A stretch of DNA of 64,000 nucleotides from Melampsora larici-populina 98AG31 (lineage: Eukaryota; Basidiomycota; Pucciniomycetes; Pucciniales; Melampsoraceae): the NCBI RefSeq assembly GCF_000204055.1, contig NW_006768767.1:337757-401756 (forward strand). Direction: 5' to 3'. This document shows, one piece after another, positions 1 to 10,483 of this stretch. Positions within the stretch are counted from its first letter, which is position 1; each line of letters starts with the position of its first letter. The translations under genes were made by a program, and so were the position numbers. The notes beneath the pieces are model-generated. The model saw only the letters and a list, made by a program, of their open reading frames with translations. It had not been told where the DNA came from and did not search any database.

Positions 1-1080
1 TTATCTAAATTAGGCCAAAAGACCTCTCGAGCCATAGGCGCAGAAACTGAAGGCACTGGAGGACAACTTGCAGGACTAGAAACTGGTCATATTGCTGGAG
101 AAATCAAGATGGATGAAGACAAGGAGGAAGATAGAAGTGTGAGTGGTACACAGGATCATTCAGTTCCAGTTGCTCCAACACCTTCAGATCCACAAGTGGC
201 ATCTGGGAAATTGCCTTTACCCAAATCACAAGCCAACAAAGAATCAAGACTCAAAGAGATTGATATGGAAGAGCAGTCTTACAATGACGTGATTGACGAT
301 CAACCATATGAGAACAAGGGTGCTGATGTGATAATGTGTGAAGGTGATGAAGTCTCAGGGCAGGCCCAATGGACTGGAAAAAATGTATCAAAGATTGGTT
401 TAGATCATGCACTTGGTCTTGAAAAGCCTCTTGATGGTGAGGAGAACTTTAATTGAACTTCTCTCTTGTTTTTTGCTAGCTATCCTAACGGCTTGATTGC
501 TCTAGGCTCTGTCATGCCTAGCCCCCCTACTGAGCCTCCAGTACTATCCTTGCTTCCATCAATTGTGCCAAATGGACATTCAATTGTTGAAGAAACTGAG
601 CATTCTAAAGCTCCAAAATCATCTCAATCATATGATCATTCATTACCTCTTGATTCACTCCAACCTTGGGAGATCTCTGATCCAATGGAGGCGGCTACTC
701 CTCAAAACCAAGAAGCTATTCCAAATGAACCATGGCATCAGAGTGAGGCTGCTGAACTGTCAGAATCTCATACCACCATCAGCTCAGGAACCATAGAGGT
801 CACCAGGAAAGACTTGGAATTTTCTCCTATCCCCGGCCTTGGTATTGTTGATCATGAAGGATCTTTAACAAACTCGGGGTCACAGCCCATAACTGAGGAA
901 ACCTAGAACACTACACAATCATCTGCGGTGACACTTGTCTCACAGTCTTTGAAACTGGTACCAACTGAAAGAAACCATGACAGCCCTTCTGTACCAAGGA
1001 TGGATAATGATGGAATGCTAGTGATGGATGATGATGGAGTACTGGTGAGTGACAATGATAAAGCCCCAATAAACTCATGA
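1..1080 (+). pseudogene. 3' part of an unknown acidic Ser/Pro/Glu-rich protein gene, with an internal stop
   Basis: The frame is open from base 1, so the gene starts left of the window. A GT-AG intron at 437-505 (69 nt, with CTAAC shortly before the acceptor) removes a TGA at 454-456 and rejoins the same frame. A TAG at 904-906 then interrupts the frame, which stays open afterwards to a TGA at 1078-1080 with similar composition (rich in S, T, P, D, E). The TAG could be the true end, a nonsense mutation (CAG to TAG) or readthrough. No domain is recognisable, and composition suggests a disordered, probably C-terminal region. I do not recognise the family. Confidence 0.45.
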
Positions 1081-1263
1081 GCAAGTGCATACTCCTACTA
1101 TAGTTCCATCAACAGCAAAAATGGATGGATGGGTCTGAGTGATAAGCTCATCTTTTATTGGGTTCAGAAGGGATTGAGAAAGTTGAAGTTTATCTCTCTG
1201 GTTTGTTGTGTGGTTTTTTCTCTTGATCCCTTGGTTTGATACAATGTTGTTTTTACATCATTA

Positions 1264-1420
1264 AGGGTACTCAAAGTAAGTATGTACGTGTACATACTTT
1301 TTGCTACATACTTTTTTTGGCGGGGAAGACAAGGCCAAAACTATCTTTTTTTCTTTGTCCCCGCCAAAAAAGTATGTAGCAAAAAGTATGTAGCACTACA
1401 TACTTTACTTTGAGTACCCT
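1264..1420. mobile_element. MITE, 157 bp, TA-flanked palindromic element
   Basis: The ends are inverted copies of AGGGTACTCAAAGTA, followed by further paired GTATGTA and CTTTTTGCTACATACTTTT tracts, so nearly the whole element folds into a hairpin. A TA sits on each side (1262-1263 and 1421-1422), as expected for Tc1/mariner-type target duplication. It has no coding capacity. Its GTACTCAAAG terminus is shared with the MITE at 25260-25467, which suggests a related family. Confidence 0.75.
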
Positions 1421-2348
1421 TATTAACTCAAGCTGTTAGAAGGTTCTTTAAAAGTGTAAAATGGTTTTCTTTTTTATGTATACATACAAATGTTGTTAGG
1501 TAGGTGTGTTTGTATGCAATTTTGAATTTAAGTAGATTTTGTTTCTTTAAGTGGAATGGGGGAGAACAAATGGGATTTGTTATGCGGTTTTATAAGTAGA
1601 TTTGGCTTAGATCAATGGATCTTGATTGGCATTGACTTGATTTATGAAAATGAGTTTCCTCTGAAAGGTAAAGACTACTTTCAATTAAAATTCTGTATAT
1701 TGTTAGTTGAGATTCTTGACTTTGTAGTTTCTTCAAAAGAAGGATCTTATGATATGTTGTAGCATACGGATTTCTGAACAGAAAATCAATTGGCTTGATT
1801 GGATAGACTTATCAGTTGAAGAGCCATACAGTACAGCTGGTTTTGAAAGATTTTAAGTGCCAATCACTGCTGGCTTAAGCCGTATTTAGTCAGATCTGAG
1901 ACAAGGTGTTACAGTCATTTTCAAAAAGCTTGCCAAAATTTGGGGAGCATCCGGAATCTGGATTATCGATGGGAATCCCCACAAGATAATTCCCATCAGG
2001 CTGTACAGTCACACGTATAGGCATAGATGTATTTTATATATCCTTGTAGCCGGAAGGACCGGCCTCGAATTGCTGCGCGCTATCCTCGTAGCCCCGATCA
2101 TCAGACCTTTTGCAACCCATAACCTACAATGCACGCGTATACCCATTTTTTTCCGTTTCCTCCTTCTTCTTTTTTTTCCTCAAGCAAATTTTTTCATAGT
2201 CCCAAGTGAAACACGCCCGATTTGGGAGTACCCTTCGAAAACCTTTCTCTGCCGACGATGCCCCCATCACATTCAACACATTCACCATCCTTTTCGATCC
2301 TTCTCGCCACTCGACAACCACCCGCGTATCCCTGCATCGACGACTGTT
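1421..2348. other. Intergenic stretch, no supported gene
   Basis: A 68-codon open frame at 1556-1762 lies in AT-rich DNA with no splice context or recognisable domain, so I do not call it. From about 2040 the base composition becomes more GC-rich, which leads into the Cys-rich gene at 2349. Confidence 0.5.
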
Positions 2349-4440
2349 ATGGTTGGAAATCCGTACATAGGCACCAAATACCGGCGCCTGCCTTCATATC
2401 CCATTATCCCTCAACCGGCTTACGGAAAGCCTGTGGGTCTTGCATGCCCAGAGTGCCCCCCATCAAGCAACGCATCTCTAGTTTATTCTTCAAAAGAAGA
2501 CGATACCAAGGACACCCTCAACGTCAACGTGGGTACTCCAGTCCCCCCTGATCCGATTTCCTCCCAATCGACAATTTCCACTGACTAGTATTCCTCACAT
2601 CACTAGTGCCCTAGTGTGAAGCACTTTTGCCGAACATTCAAGCTCAACCAGCTTCGACACGAGATCGCTTTGATCAACGCCGGCGGAACCTACCCAATCC
2701 CTTTCGATGCCTCTGCCCACGGGCCTCCAGTCAACGCTAAGGGAATGACCTTGGCACCTCGAATCAGCCCGAAGAAGTCGACCCAGTCGAAAGCATCTAA
2801 TCGAACCACTCCTGCCATCGACTGCGCCCGGCCACAAGTTGGTCCAACTGCCAAGTGCCACAAGAAGACCGGACATGCTGGATGTGTCTCCATTTTCTGC
2901 AAATCTGTAAGTGTGTGTAATCGATGGTTCCCGCGACATAAACTCACTATGTTTGAGGGTAGTGTTGCCAAGAATTCACTGCCCCAGATGTTTGTTACGT
3001 CCACCGTGTTAAGGAACCACCCGCGACTCCTTCCCAGGTACCCAATGTGTCCACAACGCCAGCCCTTCCACGTCGTGCACCACCTGTGAATGCACCTGCA
3101 CCAAAACGCCCCAAACTCATCCCAGCTCAGTGTGCCCAATATGTCCGACGAGTTGGACATATCCTGTCGGACGATGAGGAATTACTTTTGGAATCATCTG
3201 CGACCAAACAGTCAACAACCCCTGCCGTCGACCCATTAAAGGTGGTGAGCATTCACCTCGTGACCATGGTAAGTCTTATTATGGTTCCCAATGCTCGCTC
3301 TAACGGTCTTCGCTGACATGATGTTACAGGCTTCCCAGACTCCAGTGATCTCTCACCTATTCAACGACTGGCCTGTCGCCATCTTGAAAGACAACCAGAG
3401 CCTCCTCCGCGCGGCCCAAGCTGCAGCGGGCCCACAATGGAATAATACTCTGGTTGTATGGGATGAAGCCATCAGAAATTGGGTACGTTTATCCGTGATT
3501 CCAATGGTGACCCACATCAATATTGATTTTGATCTCGTGAGATCATTCACCAGCGCGAGATTGGGGTCACTCTGCCTCATACTTACACCACAACCTCCAG
3601 AAACCTTGTGGTTTGCTTACCTCACCAGCGTGCAGCACTCACCCTCGAACTCCAAGACATCCTTGAAGGACTATCCTTGGGTAAACCACTCGTGCGGAAA
3701 CCACCAGTTCAATCGAGCTCCCCCATCATCAAACTCGAACCGATAACTCCAGGCCCAGTCCCACAACAACCACAACCGTCATCGTCTGTCCTACGTGGTT
3801 CAAGACAAAATCCCATCAGCCTTGAGGAGTCGGACTCGGAAATTGAACTTCCTCGACCAGAAACTTCCACTAGCCAACAGGCGATCCCTTCTACCCCGGA
3901 GTCCGACACACAAGTGTGTGAAATTATGATGTTTGCAAATGATAAAAATCACTCACTGACCACCGAAATGCTACTACTGGGTTATAGGTGGACGTCAAGC
4001 CCTGCATCGATGCAGACTTCCTGCCTCGCTCTGGTGCGCGCGCCGCCTTACGAGTATGGCCCGGTGCCGATGTTCTACTCTCCTCCCTTCTATCTTGGAT
4101 CCTTAAAGCGGGGAACCCTCCACGCCGTAAAGCTCGTATGAAGCTTTGGAAGAAGCTTTATGGGAAGGACTATCTACTTGCCAATTCAACCGTCTACCGC
4201 TACGCGTCTTGGGTCGATTTAGTTGGTTACAAACGGATGTATCAATGGTCGCAAGAATGGCCAGAGCAAGGCGTAATCAACAAATACGACCTCACCGTGG
4301 CTCAAAGTAGACCCTTTTTTCAGAAGGAGTACGACGTCGTTTCTTTCAAGCGCAAGAATACTGCAGGAGTTGAAAATGAAGAAGCATCAGGAGAAGAACA
4401 AGACGAACAAAGCGAAGAAGAAGAAGAAGAAGACGAGTAA
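2349..4440 (+). CDS. Cys-rich protein of unknown function, six exons, about 583 aa
   Basis: Six exons join in frame: 2349-2528, 2607-2906, 2963-3268, 3330-3482, 3554-3913 and 3988-4440. The five introns are 56-78 nt GT-AG introns, and the coding total is 1752 nt. The start was chosen at the ATG beginning MVGNPYIG, because the longer upstream frame is T-rich and unlike protein. The N-terminal half carries CPEC and a cluster ending FCKSCCQEF, then CYVH, which looks like a metal-binding knuckle. The centre is Pro/Ser-rich. The C-terminal part (about residues 430-570) is a compact basic region rich in W, Y and K (RKARMKLWKKLYGKDY), and the protein ends in a run of E, D and S. I have seen similar Cys-clusters in repetitive basidiomycete proteins, but I know no function. 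It lies about 520 bp upstream of the alpha-kinase-like gene in the same orientation. Confidence 0.6.
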
Positions 4441-4960
4441 GTTGCAGTCAGTCAAATTTGAAAACGACATGGCGACACCAACTTCGTCACTCAACAAGTC
4501 ACCGTCGGGCCTGCCACGCTGTTGCAAAGGGTCCATTGTAGCCTACCATAGATTCCTCATTTCATTAATCAGTGTTTGTTTTCAGTTCCTTGAGTAGTTA
4601 ACAACGTGCAATTCATTCAGTAATGCCATCCGCCAAACGCCTGACCATTTCTTTCCAGCAAGGTTTATCAGTTGGTATAAAAACGGAGGTGTCGCTCCGC
4701 TTGTGCTCGTTACTCCCCTCAACATCATCCATTCATTGACTTTCCCCCCTCCATCGGCACCTTGGTCAAACCAAACCATTCCCCTTTACACATTTTCTTT
4801 GCATTCGACTGTTCTTTGCCATCGATTTGCCATTTTGCTCGCCTCTTTCCATTGGTTATACCCGCCCGTTTGATTGCTTTTGAGTTTGTGGCCTGGCCTC
4901 TTTCCACTTCATCTTACTCCGTCTCCGTTCACAGTCTACAAGCGGGGAAAAAACACAAAC

Positions 4961-6063
4961 ATGAGTCTGTACTCCACTGTAGGATTCTGTAAGTTTCCTC
5001 CCTATCTAAGATAGAAGGTCCGAATGTTTCATTGGCTGAAATCTTTTAACAGTGTCACCAAAGGAAGTACTTAGTGATTCCGAGAATTTTGGTTGGAACG
5101 CTCTGCCATTCGACGACCCACAAGTGGTTCAAACTGATGTCGGCGACCGCGATCATGTCTTTGGGCTAGTACGACGCGAAGATGTACCAACTACAGCATC
5201 AGACGCACTTCGATTTCAGTGGGGTTGTAAAGCAGTTAACGTTACTGTAGACCGCGCCGTGCTCCATCAATGGGACGGTCGAACGACTCACTCAGCCGTG
5301 TACGCCAACTCCATTCCTATGGAGGTTACTGCATTGGCCCCTTGGGCAAACAGCATCCATGATCACCTGCGCTTTGCACAAGTGTTAGCTCACGCTGCCT
5401 GCCTCCTCAACAAATTCGACCCAGTGGTCCGTCAGCATGTCTTGTTAAGTCATGAAGAATCTGAGACTCTTGACCATTTACAGGTGAGTCAATAAACACG
5501 GTCTCTGTCTCTTCACGTACCAATAACAACTGACTGACCACTATGCCTCTTGGTGTGACACATTAGATTGTACCAAACTTAGTTTTGCGCAAGATGATCC
5601 GTACCAAGCAGCTTGGAGCCAAGTTGATAAGCTTCTTCAACTTGCGTCAAACATTGCATGGTGCTGTTCCAAAATACATCACCTCCGACTGCGAGTTTGC
5701 CCCCAGGCACCATATTGACTCTTTCTTTGGCCGTCTTTTTGAATGTTTTACCCACTGGACCTATGAATATCACGGTCGACAAGCGTTACTTTGTGGGTTC
5801 CGTGGGGTGGAATCTACTATAACTGATGTCACCATGATGGATAATACGTACGTACTATCAATTTTTATTATGTTTTTCAGAATACTCACCAAAATATTCC
5901 TTCTTGCAGTCGTCCTTGGTTCCTGCAAAACCCCTACACCGGAGGATTACAGCTATTCGCATCAACTCACGTTTGTGGCCATATGTGTCGTGATATAGGG
6001 TTAACAACACCACCTCCCTATTACCCGGTGGGAGCCCCTCCAGTAGACCCTCAAGAAGATTGA
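4961..6063 (+). CDS. Alpha-kinase-like protein, possibly a pseudokinase, four exons, about 297 aa
   Basis: Four exons join in frame (4961-4988, 5053-5483, 5567-5847, 5910-6063; 894 nt) with introns of 62-83 nt. The C-terminal half matches the alpha-kinase (MHCK/eEF2K/TRPM7) fold: FTHWTY, then ITDVTMMD, then THVCGHMCRDIGL. The first His and the H-x-C-x3-C supply the structural zinc ligands of that family. Two usual catalytic features appear to be missing: the Asp of the family's LVxDLQG motif is replaced (LLCGFRG here), and no obvious catalytic Lys is seen in the N-lobe strand (HSAVYANS). It may therefore be a pseudokinase. A TATA-like TATAAAAA at 4677-4684 lies about 280 bp upstream. Alpha-kinase-like proteins are expanded in rusts. 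Confidence is good for the fold and lower for the short first exon. Confidence 0.62.
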
Positions 6064-6875
6064 ACCTTTGGAGGAAATAACTTCCATGGTAGCAGCTCAT
6101 TTCTTCCTTTTTTTGGTGACCTAGTATCTATGTTTCATATCTAGGTCACAATCTTTCACATGTTGACTATCTTTGTGTAAATGTGTAAATGAATTTTTTT
6201 TAGCTTTATCCATTTATTCATTTGGAATAAATTTGTTTGATTTGTCCAATTTTATTCTTTCTTTGATGTATATGATTGCCACTGTAAACATACAATCAGT
6301 TTTGGATTTTTGCAATGAATTCAGGCCATGATGTGTGTTTTGTGTTTATTAACAAATAAAGATATGTTAGACAATGTAATGTCTAATATGTGCTAAATAG
6401 TTTGCAACAGGAGCAAAAATTATTTGTCAGGGCATACTTCAAGTTGTATAAAGGCTATCGATGATCCCCAGGAACAACACCAGTGTGGACTTAGACAAGC
6501 TAGGCTCCAGATTTCCTGCTGATGGAAACATGTACTTATCTGGGAGTCGAACCCAGGCACGCATCTCAAATGTTCCTCTTAGTCAAGAGCATAAACCGTA
6601 CACTATGACCACATGTTATTACCAAAAAACGTCCACCGCCTCATGGTGACCTACACCCACGTAGGTCTGTTTACATCGCTGTACTACTCACTCACAACCT
6701 ACGGGATTAAGTTATGAGTGAGTGTACTTGAGTATTTATGAACTCAAGTACACTCGAGTTCAACACAATTATAATAACAAAGCACCAACACATTTCGACA
6801 ATCCTCATGACCTTACAAGAAAAACTTTTGGAGGGCGCGCTCTAAAATAAACTCCTTAACTTCTGTTTGTTCTAC
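6064..6875. other. Intergenic spacer between two convergent genes
   Basis: AT-rich sequence follows the alpha-kinase-like stop and probably holds both 3' ends. Apart from the tRNA-like stretch at 6527-6617 and a short hairpin near 6710-6760 (CTCAAGTACACTC repeated in inverse), I see nothing in it. Confidence 0.5.
6527..6617 (-). other. tRNA-like sequence (Pol III promoter-bearing remnant or SINE head)
   Basis: On the minus strand there is a perfect T-arm (CTGGG-TTCGACT-CCCAG) with B-box GGTTCGACTCC. Upstream lies an A-box/D-arm-like stretch (TGGTCATAGTGTACGG) and a possible anticodon hairpin (CTCTT...AAGAG). The outer AACATGT/ACATGTT ends pair with each other, but they are displaced by about six bases from where an acceptor stem should close, so this is not a normal tRNA. 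It is best read as a decayed tRNA or a tRNA-derived element. Confidence 0.3.
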
Positions 6876-9116
6876 TTACAACTTGCCCAGGCCAATAAAT
6901 TTCACATCGGAACGACAAGCCAATGCATCACTAAGCCAATCATTGCGGTACTCCACCATCTCTTCAAGGAAAAATTCGTAGTGGGTGGCTTGCATATTTC
7001 GACACATGGATGCGAAGCCACCGTACCAGATATTACCCAATTCGCCCGCGGAGGCATTAAAGACCCAAGATCCGTTTTCTTGTATGTCTGGAAAAAGCTT
7101 GGGATCGGTGTACATTTGGCAGAATTCATCACCCTGCGCGTGAGCCCGATGGTGGAAAGGGTCCACGGGAATGATGGTGTTGGCAAAAGGGGTGGGATCA
7201 ATGTCTCCGTTGTGAATCACTCGAAGTAAGGTGCAGGCGTTGTCGTAAAAGATCACCTCGGGCAGGCCGTTGGGGAACGTGTCGACCAGGTAGTCCTAGA
7301 AGTGAGATCATCAGCAAAAAAACCCTTTTACCTTAGTTCAAGATGGCCTCAACGCTTACCCTCAGAGCGCTTGGTGCCTCCGAATTGTAGAACGTTTGCC
7401 TAGCCAAGAAGATCCCGCAGGTCCCGACGACAGTTTGATCATTATGAGTCCGACTGCGACTCAGACACGCCGCACCTTTGGGCTTTGCTGTGCCACCATC
7501 TCGGGCAGCCTCATGTGCACGATCAGCTTCGTCAGCTTGATAAATCATTTCCAAATCGATAATTTCCAACGTGTCGGGGTTGAGATGAACAGACGGGTCT
7601 GATGGTAGATTCGAACCTGGTCGATTGAGCATTGATTTCAGGGTAAATGCCTTCTTCTTGCGAATATCAAAGTCTTGCATCGCTTGTACATGAGCCGGGT
7701 TCGAACAAGTCTTCGAATTGTCTGCAGCAAGCGCTGTGCATGGTTGCGCTTCACACCAGCCTTCCAATTTCTTCGCGTGCTCTTCGCAAAATCGAGAAGT
7801 TACCTTGGGGAGTGGATTGAGGCACGGTCCATTGGGTGGCGGTGCACCAGCTCGATGAGCCAGATCTTCGAGCTGAACTGAGGACACAGTGCAACGCCAA
7901 TGACCGATGGTTAGTCCATCGGTCACAACCGCGCGTATCCCTGGATGAATGAAACGGTCAATGTAAGGCTACATCCGTGATCAATGTGCTATGAATGCGA
8001 TCAGTTACAGTACCTAGAGTCGCCTTGCGCCCTTCGTGAACCACTTCGGTGGTTTTGAAACACAGTGAACAAAAGTGGCCACGGTATTTCGACCCGTGAT
8101 TTGCCACATGATGTAGCTCCCGGGCCATTGCTGGTGACAAACGATTGTCTTGGGTCCCCTGCGCAACGACCGATACCACAGCTCCGCGGCGGTTGTATCG
8201 GCGCAGCAAGCTGAACAGATCGAGAGCATCGCGAGTGAATTCTTCTGACATTTTGTGAGATATAATTTGGGCCGCGGAGTGAGTTGGTACGAGTTGATCC
8301 TTCCAGTACGTCAAGTTGAAAAGATTAACTATATTGAAGTGGGATGTACTTGATCAGGAGGAAATGTCAGCAAAAGGTAATCTATGCAAGGTTATTTCAT
8401 CGAATTCAACTGACTGCCCAAGCATCTGGGATTGGCGAAATGACTGTGCGAGTCGATGAGTCATAGCAAAGTGGCAATGCACCTGGTAGTGCAGTGGGTC
8501 CGCACCCTGATCCGGAGTATAGTAAAACCTTTTTTTTTTGGAGGTATAATACGATGGTCGGTAATACGTCTTACAATCTTTGCCCACCGAGCGATGTATG
8601 GTCAGTGTATATTTGAGACTGGTGAGCTTGGCGCAGGTGGCAGAACTTACCGAGGCAAGCCCAGGTATGGAACTCGGCAGAGTGAATGCCATCCAGATCG
8701 TAGAGATAGCCATCGATGCGGGGTCGTTGGTGAAGGCTGTGCCCCGAGCGTCGATTGCAATTGAAGCAAGTCGAGGTGGGAGGTATTAGGTATACTTCGT
8801 GTACCTTTGTCGTCAGTCGCGGGTGGAGGCCATGGTTTCGAATGAGGGCTCCTGGGTTAAGATGGGCGAAAGGGAGCATAGGAAAAGTGAGATTCCATAA
8901 ATCGTTGTAATTGCTAAGCGCAAGCTGGAGCTGCAACGCAAGCTGCAGAAAGGGGAGCATTCGTGTGTCTTGCGAGTTGAACTGTAAGGCTTTGTCGGCG
9001 CGGTGGTACACCTCGGTGGCAAGAGTGACGAATTTGACAAGGTGAGTCACTGTCAGACGCGACGCCAGTTGCGGGTGATGTTGGCTGAGCCGAGTGGCGA
9101 AATCGACTAGGAGCAT
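6876..9116 (-). CDS. CxC5/CxC6-type Cys-cluster protein with KDZ-transposase-like C-terminus, about 654 aa
   Basis: Five exons on the minus strand join in frame: 9116-8651, 8577-8415, 8348-8014, 7940-7360 and 7295-6876 (1965 nt; introns 64-73 nt). Domain order: helical N-terminus; Cys cluster with CFNC and CLDC followed by KTYYRPSYY (CxC5-like); HFCSLC with GLTIGHWRC and a later FCEEHAKKLEGWC...C cluster (CxC6-like); then a C-terminal block with FYDNAC, PVDPFHHRAH and NASAGELGNIWYGGF. In related basidiomycete proteins this last block resembles the RNase-H-fold core of KDZ transposases, so the two Asp and the Glu are candidate catalytic residues. CxC clusters are known companions of KDZ transposons. 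The final codons read into GTAAGT, so one more exon is possible. It converges on the alpha-kinase-like gene. Confidence 0.72.
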
Positions 9117-9451
9117 AATGTGTTTCGACAGAGAGTGAAATGCGAGAGGTGTTTGTTAAAGGTTGAGATGAAATGGATGGTTTGTTGGGAATGGGTGTAA
9201 GCCAAAGAGTTGATAAGGGATAAGGAATACGTAATGGCGATGGTCGAAGAAGGACTAAGGTCGGATGGTCAGATTTTGAATAAGGTTGGTGAAAGGAAAT
9301 AAGGGTGGTGAAAGGATACATTCGGTGAAGAGGGCAGTGGCGCGGCGTGTCGTGGTGTGTATCGACAACTCTGTGGTCAGCATATACCCATGAATGTTGG
9401 ACGCTACAAGCTCGGCCTACTCACGTGGGCCGCAGTTCAGGAAGGAAGGTA
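9117..9451. other. Upstream region of the minus-strand CxC gene
   Basis: This carries the promoter side of the gene that starts at 9116 and stops at the boundary of the next transposon. No further gene or terminal repeat was seen. Confidence 0.4.
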
Positions 9452-9463
9452 CACCACGGAGTG

Positions 9464-10483
9464 GTTTCTGAGCAGAAAAAGCGTCGGTGCCGTCTGAGCG
9501 TCGTCGGGGTCGTGAAATGGCCGGAGAATCGCCTGAAAATGGCCTTTCACAGGCCTGAAAATGGTCGGTGAGAGCGGGCTACATACCGGCTATAGTCCGA
9601 ATGAGTACCGCTGGTAGTCGGACTGCAGCCGGTCTGCGTAGTTAATTTGCAAAAGGGCGGGCGAACGTCTGTTAGGTGGCTGCCGCCCGCCTTGATACCG
9701 CCCGCAGGCGAGCATCAGTCGAGCTGGCGATTTGATCGCCGGTCCGGCTTTAACCAAATCCGCCACCAATAATCGATATTACCACTTCTTTCTCGATCGC
9801 ACGGCCGCGGAATTCAACAATCAACATCGATTTCGACGTCAAATCAATACAATTGCATTAATCAAATCCTTAATCAATTGTTTGAAACTTGGGATACCAA
9901 GTCCAAGTATTGCTTTCAAATCGAGATTTTGGTTAGTTTTTTTTGCTTGATTGTTTGTCAAAGCTTCAAAACCTCAACTGACTTTGTATCTTTGTTGATC
10001 CACCTTTGACTTAGTGGTATCAATCTGTTACCTTTGAGTTAGTAAGTCCCATTCAAATCATTCCCTTGCTTTCATTGATTTGACTTGATACAAACCTGAT
10101 CTGTTGTTTCTTTTGATAAATATCAGTCTTATATTACAATCTTTTAGATCAAATTATATCAGTTGAAGAAGTGCATGAGATCAATTGTAGTGTCAAATTT
10201 AAAATAGTTTTATATTACAATATCATCCTATATAAATTTATATATACTGAATAAAAGAAGTGCATTTTTTAAATTGGAAAAAGACAAAGATCCTCATCTG
10301 AGGGTATAAGATATACAGTGTCAATCCAAAGTAGAAATCATAATAAAATATTGATACAGTTTTAAAATTGAAGATCAAAAACTCAATAAGTTGATGTGAG
10401 GTTCAAGATAAAATACAACATTTAAGAAGAGAGTTCTTGATTGATAGCATTTTAAATTTATTGATAAAGCTGGTTATTAAAAA
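9464..10483. other. Left subterminal and 5' leader region of the transposon
   Basis: The first 270 bases are GC-rich with short repeats of GCCTGAAAATGG and CGGACTGCAGCCGG type. The next 700 bases are AT-rich without a coding frame and probably hold the promoter of the transposase-like gene. Confidence 0.45.

Noticed and set aside
1556..1762. 68-codon open frame between the MITE and the Cys-rich gene
   Set aside because: Low-complexity AT-rich DNA with no splice context, domain or start context.
2124..3160. Minus-strand open frames opposite the Cys-rich gene
   Set aside because: They lie opposite well-supported spliced exons, lack splice continuity and have no domain. They are shadows of the plus-strand coding bias.
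7606..7625. ATTCGAACCT, a tRNA T-arm-like string
   Set aside because: It lies inside a coding exon of the CxC gene and has no paired stems around it.
7396..7881. Plus-strand frames opposite the CxC5/CxC6 gene
   Set aside because: Antisense to exons that join in frame on the minus strand, with no recognisable product.
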